The translations under genes and the position numbers were made by a program. A stretch of 5,353 nucleotides of DNA, from NCBI GenBank assembly GCA_937892315.1, contig CALAVF010000129.1:1-5353 (forward strand), read 5' to 3'. Source of the DNA: an uncultured Prevotellaceae bacterium. Lineage in GTDB: Bacteria > Bacteroidota > Bacteroidia > Bacteroidales > Bacteroidaceae. Below, piece after piece: positions 1 through 5,353 of the stretch. Below the pieces are notes generated by a model, which was not told the DNA's origin, made no database searches, and worked only from the letters and a program-made list of their open reading frames with translations. Numbering within the stretch: position 1 is the first letter of the stretch; each line of letters starts with the position of its first letter.

Positions 1-785
1 CACGATGCCCAAAAGTCGATGAGCAGGAATTTGCCTTCGTATGCCTTGACGATGTCGGCAAGTTGGCAGCGTGTGCCCTCTGGAGTAACCATGTCGAGGT
101 CAACGACAGGGTTGCCCGTGGCAGTCATTTCGGCAATCTTGGCACGCTGCACAAAACGGTTGTAACGTGCGGTATCGGCTGGACAGCCCGTAATGGTCTG
201 CTGCAACTGGTGGATTTGCTCCGTGGTGAGGTTGTAGCCGTTGGTGAGCAGCCGATTGGCTGCATAGACAGACACCACCGACGTGGGATGTTTCTCAATG
301 AACTGATAATCAAAGTGGAACGTCGGTTCGGAGAAAGAACTGAGGGACGTGAGAGCGACGTATTCGCAGTAGTCGCGGTGAGCCTCACTGCCCACGATGT
401 GGAAGTCGGCACTCTCGGGAGCGTTGGGGATGAGGTCGTAGGACGGCACCTGCAGGGTCATGTCGGAATTCTCGACAAAGACGGGGGTGTAAGTCCATTT
501 GACGTCTTTATAGTCGTTCTTCTCCGCCTTGTCGCCAAGGAGGGCGAGGTTGTTGGTCGTCAAGGTGCAGAGCATGGGGTGGTCAACGTGCCCTTCGAGG
601 AAAAACTCACCCTTTTTCTGTACCGTGACAGTGGCGATTTCCTCGCTCGACATGTCCTCGCTGCTGAGCAGCCCAATTTCCACTCCTGCCTTGAGCCCTT
701 TCACTTTGCCGTGAATACGGAATGTCTGCTGTGCCGACACAGCACAGCAGACAATGAATGATAGGAATGTGAAGAGGAGTCTCAT
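1..785 (-). CDS. TlpA-like thioredoxin-fold protein with DUF4369-like N-terminus (C-terminus cut by window edge)
   Basis: Probable periplasmic or outer-membrane-facing thiol:disulfide oxidoreductase of the Bacteroidetes TlpA/AhpC-TSA type. The reading frame is open from the ATG at 785 to base 1 (261 codons plus two bases). Residues 1-18 (MRLLFTFLSFIVCCAVSA) form a Sec signal peptide, cleaved before QQ. Residues 21-115 read as a DUF4369-like beta domain (TFRIHGKVKGLKAGVEIGLL). A helical linker follows, with the motif IVGSEAHRDY at 130-139 that is usual in this family. Residues 228-261 begin the thioredoxin domain and stop at LLIDFWAS, where relatives continue W-C-x-x-C. The last two bases (TG) fit the expected Trp codon, but the cysteines are outside the window and cannot be confirmed. 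It starts 12 bases after the upstream gene's stop, behind an AAAGGA ribosome-binding site, so it is co-transcribed with it. It is a distant paralogue of the gene at 3306-4790. The substrate is unknown. Confidence 0.88.
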   Translation of the reverse strand, partial: MRLLFTFLSFIVCCAVSAQQTFRIHGKVKGLKAGVEIGLLSSEDMSSEEIATVTVQKKGEFFLEGHVDHPMLCTLTTNNLALLGDKAEKNDYKDVKWTYTPVFVENSDMTLQVPSYDLIPNAPESADFHIVGSEAHRDYCEYVALTSLSSFSEPTFHFDYQFIEKHPTSVVSVYAANRLLTNGYNLTTEQIHQLQQTITGCPADTARYNRFVQRAKIAEMTATGNPVVDLDMVTPEGTRCQLADIVKAYEGKFLLIDFWAS

Positions 786-790
786 GCCAA

Positions 791-797
791 TTCCTTT
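791..797 (-). promoter_or_regulatory. Ribosome-binding site of the left-edge TlpA-like gene
   Basis: The transcript reads AAAGGAA directly after the TAA of the preceding gene and five bases before the ATG at 785. This is the only clear Shine-Dalgarno-like motif at any junction in the window, and it supports the chosen start. Confidence 0.6.
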
Positions 798-2165
798 TTA
801 CTTGACATAGACTTTCTTGCCATTGATGATGTTGATGGCACCCTTCACAGGTGCTTTCACCTGCTTGCCGTCGATGGTGTAGATGCCTACGAGCGTGCGT
901 GCCGACTGTTCAGCAGCCACACCCTGAATGGCAACCTCCTCGGTGCTGGCAAAGAGAATCTTCTCAGGCAGAGGATACTGAGTGGCATCCAGCGCAAGAT
1001 AGCACTCGTTCTGAGCCACGGTGCCAGCGGTTGCCTTCACGAAGTCGGTGCCGTCGAAGACATAGTAGGTCATGGCGTTGCCATCGTCGTCGGTTGCAGG
1101 CAGGTCGCTGATGTTGACAGCCCCGGCACTGGTGCCCACGAGGTAACTATCCCAAGGGAATGTCTCCTCGTTGGTCAAGATGATGGACTGCTCGCCCTTG
1201 CCATAAAGGATGACGCCGTCGCCTGCTGCATAACTGTAGCCAAACTCGCTGATTTCGTAAGAGGCATCGAAAGAAGGAATCTCGCCTTCGTACTTGTGAA
1301 ACTCTGAGGAGATGACATTCCAATCATCGTCATATTCGATTTCCCAATAACCCCATGCATTCTCCGTCTCGTCGAAGGAGATGGTGTTGTAATTCTCGTC
1401 CGTGAAAGTCTTCTCGACAGGCACGATGCGGTAGCCCTTCACATTGCCCAACAGAGCAGAGTAGGCATTGGAGAACGGAATGTACTTACCCTCGCCGAAG
1501 TCGATGGTGATGATGGAGTCGCCCGAGAAATGAGCCGTGTAAGTCTCCACGTCAGACACGGTGAGACTGTAAGGGTTGTCGGTGATTTTGTTGCCCTTCG
1601 AGTCGGTCCAGTAGTCAAACCTGGCAGAGGGGTCAGAAGAAGAGGCGGAGATAGTGATGTTGTCGCCTGTGTCGTTCGCCACCTTGCTGATGTCGAGCAG
1701 GGCGATGGAAGCGAGTCCGTCGGCTGGCTGCACTTTCACCTTCGAGAAGATGGCATAGTAGGTGGCATCTGGCACGAAACTATAATACTCCACCAGGTCA
1801 TCCTCGGATGTCTGCATGGTAGAAACCTCGATGGCCGCTTCGGTGCCTGTTGCCACCTGCTCAGCCATGACGGTTTCATCAACAGCCGAACCGAACCAAC
1901 CAGCCAACTGATAGCCAGCAGCGGGCTGTGCCCACACATAGAGCGAGGTGGTAGAGAAGCCTTGGGTGTATTGCTTCACTTCCATCGCAGAGGTGTAATC
2001 TGCGGCAGACTCTGGGGATGTGTAGCCATCGGAGGCATAAATCACGCCCTTACCTGTAGGGGCTGCCTCTACTCGGTTGTAGAACCAGTAGTAGTTGCTG
2101 TCAGACTCAGCGAATGCGGTGACGCTGAGGACGGCAAAAAGAAGAAAAGAGTAAAGTTTTCTCAT
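798..2165 (-). CDS. Secreted protein with InlB-B-repeat-like modules and Bacteroidales C-terminal tail
   Basis: Exported protein of unknown function, 455 residues from the ATG at 2165. Signal peptide MRKLYSFLLFAVLSVTAFA, cleaved before ES. Two modules resemble the divergent InlB B-repeat (Listeria_rpt-like) fold. The first is at about residues 35-143, with AGYQLAGWFGS and YYAIFSKV. The second is at about 150-214, with ARFDYWTDSKGNKITDNPYS and YTAHFSGD. Residues 300-410 resemble a beta-rich module common in Bacteroidales secreted proteins (TYYVFDGTDFVKATAG, then NECYLAL). The end, GIYTIDGKQVKAPVKG then INIINGKKVYVK, is the short tail found on many Prevotella/Bacteroides exported proteins. It resembles a type IX secretion sorting tail, though that role is not proven for this variant. 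A GTG two codons upstream (2171) overlaps the preceding TGA and is an alternative start; ATG at 2165 gives the cleaner signal peptide. No enzyme motif was seen. A binding or surface-structural role is inferred. Confidence 0.87.
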   Translation of the reverse strand: MRKLYSFLLFAVLSVTAFAESDSNYYWFYNRVEAAPTGKGVIYASDGYTSPESAADYTSAMEVKQYTQGFSTTSLYVWAQPAAGYQLAGWFGSAVDETVMAEQVATGTEAAIEVSTMQTSEDDLVEYYSFVPDATYYAIFSKVKVQPADGLASIALLDISKVANDTGDNITISASSSDPSARFDYWTDSKGNKITDNPYSLTVSDVETYTAHFSGDSIITIDFGEGKYIPFSNAYSALLGNVKGYRIVPVEKTFTDENYNTISFDETENAWGYWEIEYDDDWNVISSEFHKYEGEIPSFDASYEISEFGYSYAAGDGVILYGKGEQSIILTNEETFPWDSYLVGTSAGAVNISDLPATDDDGNAMTYYVFDGTDFVKATAGTVAQNECYLALDATQYPLPEKILFASTEEVAIQGVAAEQSARTLVGIYTIDGKQVKAPVKGAINIINGKKVYVK

Positions 2166-2167
2166 AA

Positions 2168-3301
2168 TCACGTTGTTTTTAGTAAGTTAATATTGAATGT
2201 TTGATATATTGTCTGGATAAGAACGCCTGTGACGAAGAGCAACTGTTCGATGAAGAAGATGCGACCCAAGTTCACAAGCATGAAAGCGATGAACGCCAGA
2301 AGGATGACGGTGTATGTCGCATAGGTGCGTCGCCTTGCCCATCGGGAGATAAGCAGCGGGATGGGATTGAAGGGAATGAGGAACCAGTTCCACTCGGTGC
2401 CTGGCGTTCGGGAGATAAAAACCATCCACACAAGGAACACGCCCACCAAAAAGTGGAGCACGAGCAGGGTGCGACGGACGGAAGGCGTGCTGATGGGCAG
2501 AAGGCACAGCAGCAGGAAAAGGATGGCAAAAAGCCGAGGCGACAGGAGGGGTGAAGTGCCGCTCTCTTCCACTTCGGTTGGAGCGGCAAGTTCTGTAGGG
2601 CGGTCGGCAAGTTCTGCCTTTTCTAAGAGGGCTGCCACATCGAGGGGCATGATGAGTTTGCTGGTGCCACGAACAGTCTCGTCGGGAGTGCCGCCATAGA
2701 GCGTATGCCCGATAAAGCCTTTCCACGAAGAGGTATCCTTGTAGCGAGCCAGGATTTGACGGCGGGTTTCATACGGCAAGAGTTCGTCTGCCATCTCGTC
2801 GAACGGGAGGTGACGGTCTTGCACCGCTGCAAAGATGATGCTCACCATCTCCTGAGCACAGCCGTTGTGGATGTAGTCGATATGACGGGCCAAGCCAAGG
2901 GCAACACAATCATCGAGAATCTTCCACAAATGGCGGGTTTCGTCGAGTGTCAAACGAAGGGAATATTCGCTGATGCCGCGACCCTCCTGCTGATAATCTT
3001 GAAGAAAAAGGGCTGTCTCTTCAGGCACGATGCCTGCCTGAAGGGTGCGTAAGGTCATGGCTGTGAACTCGTTGCCTATCTCGGGGGACTTGACGGTGAA
3101 ACAATAGTCAAGTCCTGCCGAGGGGCACGACATTCGGATGGCGGCATGACCCAACATGGAGGTGAAGCCATCGCCCGGAGTGACGACCAAGTAGGAGGCA
3201 TACACATCGGTGGGCAGAGAGAGGGTGTCGGTCTGCTCTGTCTGTGCCTTTGCCATGAAGACAAAGAGAAGGGATAATATGCCTGTGAGTAGTCGTCGCA
3301 A
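2168..3301 (-). CDS. DUF4105 / Lnb-like lipoprotein N-acyltransferase-family membrane protein
   Basis: Divergent member of the DUF4105 family, which includes the Bacteroides lipoprotein N-acyltransferase Lnb; that enzyme adds the third acyl chain to diacylated lipoproteins. The protein has 377 residues. Residues 1-20 form a signal sequence ending MAKAQ. Residues 34-190 form the periplasmic papain/NlpC-like domain: LVVTPGDGFTSMLGHAAIRM with His52, EGRGISEYSLRLTLDE at 106-121, and DYIHNGCAQEM with Cys148. His52 and Cys148 are the likely catalytic pair; the usual (D/N)NC before the cysteine is NGC here. The C-terminal half has about five hydrophobic segments (near 253-271, 277-297, 302-318, 327-346 and 349-367), including TEWNWFLIPFNPIPLLI, which matches the family's N-rich, NPL-like signature. 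The start is TTG: an in-frame stop lies 12 bases further upstream, and the next ATG (codon 16) would destroy the signal sequence. TTG falls four bases after the previous stop, so translational coupling is likely. Whether it acylates lipoproteins or does something related is uncertain. Confidence 0.85.
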   Translation of the reverse strand: MRRLLTGILSLLFVFMAKAQTEQTDTLSLPTDVYASYLVVTPGDGFTSMLGHAAIRMSCPSAGLDYCFTVKSPEIGNEFTAMTLRTLQAGIVPEETALFLQDYQQEGRGISEYSLRLTLDETRHLWKILDDCVALGLARHIDYIHNGCAQEMVSIIFAAVQDRHLPFDEMADELLPYETRRQILARYKDTSSWKGFIGHTLYGGTPDETVRGTSKLIMPLDVAALLEKAELADRPTELAAPTEVEESGTSPLLSPRLFAILFLLLCLLPISTPSVRRTLLVLHFLVGVFLVWMVFISRTPGTEWNWFLIPFNPIPLLISRWARRRTYATYTVILLAFIAFMLVNLGRIFFIEQLLFVTGVLIQTIYQTFNINLLKTT

Positions 3302-3305
3302 AGGG

Positions 3306-4790
3306 TTATTGTATCAGGCTTTCAATGAGGGTACGAGTCTCAACGCTGCTGGGGCGTGGAGCCGTGGACTTGAAGAGTTTGCCGTTGGCATCGAAGAGCA
3401 TGAAGCGTGGGATGCTGTTGATGTTATAACCTGTGAGACCTGGGCAATTCTGAAGGTCGGGAACGATGTACTGCTCCCACTGCGGATTGTCCTGCTCCAG
3501 TTTGTTGAGCCACTGGTTACGCTGGGCATCAATGGAGATGGAGATAATACGCACCTTTCCTTCTGGGTGATCTTTGGTGTAGAGCAAGCCTTGCTCTTTG
3601 TAGTCTGCCACCATCTTTTCGAGATGAGGAATCTCTGCCTTGCAAGGACCGCACCACGTAGCCCAAAAGTCGATGTAGGTGACATGACCATTGCCCATGA
3701 GGTCAGCAAAGCGTGCAGGGGTTCCATCAGCATATTCAAGGGCGAAGTCGATAGGTGCTTCGCCTGGTGCCTGTGCAGACATACGGCCTAAATTCTCTCG
3801 GATGAATGAGACGTAGGTGGTATCGGTGGAAACTGCCAAGTATTGCTCATAGAGGTCTTTGAGGTCGCTGCTGGCAGTATCTAAACCCCACGAAGCGAGG
3901 AAAAGGATGTTCATCAGATAGATGTTGGCAACGTCGTTGCGAACATCCTGATTCTGAGTGTACTCGGAAAGATATTTGATTTTGGCACCTTCGGCAGACA
4001 TCGGGGTGTAAAGTCCTGGATGGGCGGCATAATACCACTCAAGGTAACTGTAAATCTGAGGCACCTGAAGGGTATCGTTCGGATTGATGCCACCAATAAA
4101 TTGTTGGAAGTCTGCATCCGCAATCATGGAGCGACCAATCTTCTCGCTACCGATGGCATAGGCAAAGTAGGCTGTTCCTCGCTGGTCGTCAAGGGCTCCC
4201 TGTGCTTGCTCGGCAAAGGTCTTGTCGGAGATTCGATTAACGACAGACTCCATCTTGGCTATCTCGCTGTTGATGAAGGATTTGGCAGTCTTGAAGTCCG
4301 CATGATTTGCCGCCAAAGTATCACCCTCGAAGACAGAGGAACGTGAGGTGGCTTGGAAATACAGATTGGCGTATTCTGACTTTTCGGGTTCATCGCCTGA
4401 ATACTGCACGGAAAAAGGTTTTTTGGTAATGTCGGCATGGATGGTCTTGTCCGGTTGGAGCAGGACACAAAAGGCGTGACCTCCGTCGTGGATGCCATCG
4501 GAGAGGTTGTTGAAGACAAGTCCTTCTGCCAGTGTGGGCACATCAATCGTGTAGGTGAATCGACCTTTTTTGTCAATGACAAGGGTGTCATAGCCTTCTT
4601 TTTCAACACCTTGCACATAAACAAAGAATGTGTCGGTAGGAAGATACTGATTGATCTTTCCAGTGAAGGTTGCCTGCTGAGCAAAGGTGGAAGCACACCA
4701 CAAGAGCAGCAGCATCAATAGCCCTCTACGACTCCCCTGTTTAGGGGAGAGTTTCTGAATTGTTGAATTTTTAAGTTGTTGTGTTTTCAT
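3306..4790 (-). CDS. TlpA-like thiol:disulfide oxidoreductase with DUF4369-like N-terminal domain
   Basis: Envelope thioredoxin-like enzyme, complete at 494 residues. The signal peptide is unusually long, about 37 residues: a 22-residue polar n-region ending SRRG, then LLMLLLLWCASTFA, cleaved before QQ. Residues 40-130 are a DUF4369-like beta domain (ATFTGKINQYLPTDTFFVYV). Residues 135-335 are mostly helical. Residues 342-494 are the thioredoxin fold: YIDFWATWCGPCKAEIP with the redox cysteines C380 and C383, IISISID at 415-421, and the cis-proline at P461 (NSIPRFMLFD). All residues needed for thiol-disulfide exchange are visible; partners are unknown. ATG at 4790 is chosen because the only nearby alternatives (TTG or ATG at codons 25-26) leave no basic n-region. 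It lies 16 bases after the FISUMP gene and 4 bases before the Lnb-like gene. The single cysteine in the signal peptide (LLWC) is not a good lipobox. The family is clear; reductase, isomerase or resacidase-like roles cannot be separated from sequence alone. Confidence 0.93.
   Translation of the reverse strand: MKTQQLKNSTIQKLSPKQGSRRGLLMLLLLWCASTFAQQATFTGKINQYLPTDTFFVYVQGVEKEGYDTLVIDKKGRFTYTIDVPTLAEGLVFNNLSDGIHDGGHAFCVLLQPDKTIHADITKKPFSVQYSGDEPEKSEYANLYFQATSRSSVFEGDTLAANHADFKTAKSFINSEIAKMESVVNRISDKTFAEQAQGALDDQRGTAYFAYAIGSEKIGRSMIADADFQQFIGGINPNDTLQVPQIYSYLEWYYAAHPGLYTPMSAEGAKIKYLSEYTQNQDVRNDVANIYLMNILFLASWGLDTASSDLKDLYEQYLAVSTDTTYVSFIRENLGRMSAQAPGEAPIDFALEYADGTPARFADLMGNGHVTYIDFWATWCGPCKAEIPHLEKMVADYKEQGLLYTKDHPEGKVRIISISIDAQRNQWLNKLEQDNPQWEQYIVPDLQNCPGLTGYNINSIPRFMLFDANGKLFKSTAPRPSSVETRTLIESLIQ
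4732..4749 (-). repeat. Perfect GC-rich palindrome (7-bp stem, 4-nt loop) inside the start of the TlpA-like gene
   Basis: On the plus strand CTCCCCT, GTTT, AGGGGAG form an uninterrupted inverted repeat; in the mRNA this is CUCCCCU-AAAC-AGGGGAG. It encodes part of LSPKQGS (residues 14-20). It is not followed by a T-run in the direction of transcription and lies inside a gene, so it is not a terminator. Next to it, at 4756-4769, TGAATT occurs twice with two bases between, in an AT-rich stretch running to the start codon. The combination looks like a small dispersed intergenic element, but other copies would have to be found to prove this. The stem could also dampen translation, since it lies about 40-60 bases into the message. 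Confidence 0.6.
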
Positions 4791-4806
4791 TTTTCTTTTT
4801 TATATA
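4791..4806 (-). promoter_or_regulatory. A-rich translation leader between the FISUMP and TlpA-like genes
   Basis: The whole 16-base gap reads TATATAAAAAAGAAAA before the ATG. There is no Shine-Dalgarno match. Bacteroidetes commonly start translation from A-rich leaders of this kind, so this probably serves as the initiation region. It is too short for an independent promoter in addition. Confidence 0.4.
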
Positions 4807-5353
4807 CTATCTAACAAATCTGACACTGAGAAAATATGCCTCTGGCTCAATGCTGAGACGTTGGAGGGTGGAGGTGGCGTAGAACTTCTTGCGGGCAAAG
4901 CAGTACTGCCCCTCTTTGGTGGTATCGGGGGTGGATGTCCAGAAATATGCCCATGACCCCATGAAGCGGTTGCCGTTGGCAGCAGAGGCGTAGGTGTTTT
5001 TGGTGTAGTAGCCTCCGTAAAGCAGGCTGAAATCGGAACTGAGGTAGCCACGGGTGGCTTCGAGGGCTGCCCAATCTTGATCGGTGGGGATTCGCCAACC
5101 TTCGGGCACAGCCTGCTGGGCGGCTGAGTAGGTGTAGAGCATCCCGTATTTGGAACGAAGGGCGGTGGACTCAACCTGTCGGGCATGGTCATCTACGGTC
5201 TGATAGATGCGGCTCAAGTTGCGGTCGCCAAGGTCGTAGGAGAGGTTTTCGACTGACCAATCGAGCCCTCCCAAATGAACGTAATGATAGGAGGTTCCAT
5301 CGCGTGGGTCGATGAACACGCCTTGGGCTGTGGGCTGCTCAACGGCAGGGTCG
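4807..5353 (-). CDS. FISUMP-domain (Fibrobacter succinogenes major paralogous domain) protein, N-terminus cut by window edge
   Basis: C-terminal 181 residues of a protein whose frame stays open to the right edge. A GTG at 5319 is in frame, but the reading frame continues upstream as DPAVEQPTAQG, an acidic/proline-rich linker, so it is not the true start. The fragment is almost wholly a FISUMP domain (TIGR02145/PF09603 type). It shows DPRDGTSYHYVHLGGLDWSV followed by ENLSY (fragment residues 15-39), YGMLYTYSAA and PEGWRIPTDQDWAAL (69-97), RFMGSWAYFWTST (129-141) and the terminal SVRFVR. The domain has a C-type-lectin/formylglycine-enzyme-like look and is found in many Bacteroidetes and Fibrobacteres surface lipoproteins; its biochemical role is not established. 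The conserved cysteine in the usual CPxGWxxP motif is valine here. The missing N-terminus probably carries a signal peptide, perhaps a lipoprotein one, which cannot be checked here. It is the first visible gene of the operon. Confidence 0.88.
   Translation of the reverse strand, partial: DPAVEQPTAQGVFIDPRDGTSYHYVHLGGLDWSVENLSYDLGDRNLSRIYQTVDDHARQVESTALRSKYGMLYTYSAAQQAVPEGWRIPTDQDWAALEATRGYLSSDFSLLYGGYYTKNTYASAANGNRFMGSWAYFWTSTPDTTKEGQYCFARKKFYATSTLQRLSIEPEAYFLSVRFVR

Noticed and set aside
63..761. Long open frame on the plus strand opposite the left-edge TlpA-like gene (232 codons)
   Set aside because: It is antisense to a gene with a signal peptide and family motifs; its own translation shows no recognisable domain, and such frames are expected from codon bias.
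1530..2204. Plus-strand open frame of 224 codons opposite the secreted repeat protein
   Set aside because: The translation is rich in H, R, V and G without domain features, and it lies entirely opposite a well-supported gene and its junction.
2600..3250. Possible frameshift or decay in the Lnb-like gene because of its divergent sequence
   Set aside because: The frame is uninterrupted, both domain halves are present in order, His52 and Cys148 remain, and the length suits the family.
5..3675. 15-base exact match between 7-21 and 3661-3675 as a mobile or recombination repeat
   Set aside because: It falls on the same conserved codons (IDFWA) in two paralogous thioredoxin domains, so shared ancestry and function explain it.
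3210..3791. Plus-strand open frame of 193 codons spanning two minus-strand genes
   Set aside because: It covers the thioredoxin active-site region and the signal sequence of the next gene in antisense; no motif of its own.
4680..4735. Twin-arginine (SRRGLL) or lipoprotein (LLWC) signal in the TlpA-like protein
   Set aside because: SRRG partly matches a Tat motif, but the very hydrophobic LLMLLLLW core fits Sec better. LLWC has Trp before Cys, which does not fit a lipobox.
4732..4749. Hairpin as a rho-independent terminator
   Set aside because: It lies inside the coding start of a gene and lacks a U-run after the stem in the direction of transcription.

Overview
The window looks like part of a genome from the order Bacteroidales, probably Prevotella-like. 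The grounds are the families present: two TlpA-type thioredoxin-fold proteins with DUF4369-like N-termini, a DUF4105/Lnb membrane protein, a FISUMP-domain protein, and a secreted repeat protein ending in the NGKKVYVK-type tail often seen in Prevotella and Bacteroides exported proteins. Weak or A-rich ribosome-binding sites fit the same phylum. The assignment rests on reading protein motifs; no database search was run.

All five real genes lie on the minus strand, so transcription runs from the right edge to the left edge. In that order they are: (A) the C-terminal part of a FISUMP-domain protein, cut by the right edge (4807-5353); (B) a complete TlpA-like thiol:disulfide oxidoreductase with WCGPC (3306-4790); (C) a divergent homologue of the Bacteroides lipoprotein N-acyltransferase Lnb, a DUF4105 domain followed by about five membrane segments, starting at TTG (2168-3301); (D) a secreted protein with two InlB-B-repeat-like modules and a conserved C-terminal tail (798-2165); (E) a second TlpA-like protein cut by the left edge just before its expected active-site cysteines (1-785). 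The gaps are 16, 4, 2 and 12 bases, with no terminator-like structure or room for a promoter between genes. This is almost certainly one operon, whose promoter lies beyond the right edge and whose end lies beyond the left edge.

Genes B, C, D and E each begin with a Sec-type signal peptide or signal anchor; the start of A is missing. The operon therefore encodes envelope or surface proteins. A plausible but unproven reading is that it combines periplasmic thiol-redox enzymes, a cysteine-dependent membrane acyltransferase-like enzyme, and surface or secreted proteins that may be their clients. No RNA genes, CRISPR array, insertion sequence or phage genes were seen, and no stretch over 300 bases lacks a gene.

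The most unusual local structure is at the start of gene B. A perfect 7-bp GC-rich palindrome and an AT-rich short-repeat stretch form the first roughly 20 codons, as if a dispersed intergenic repeat had become the start of the signal peptide.
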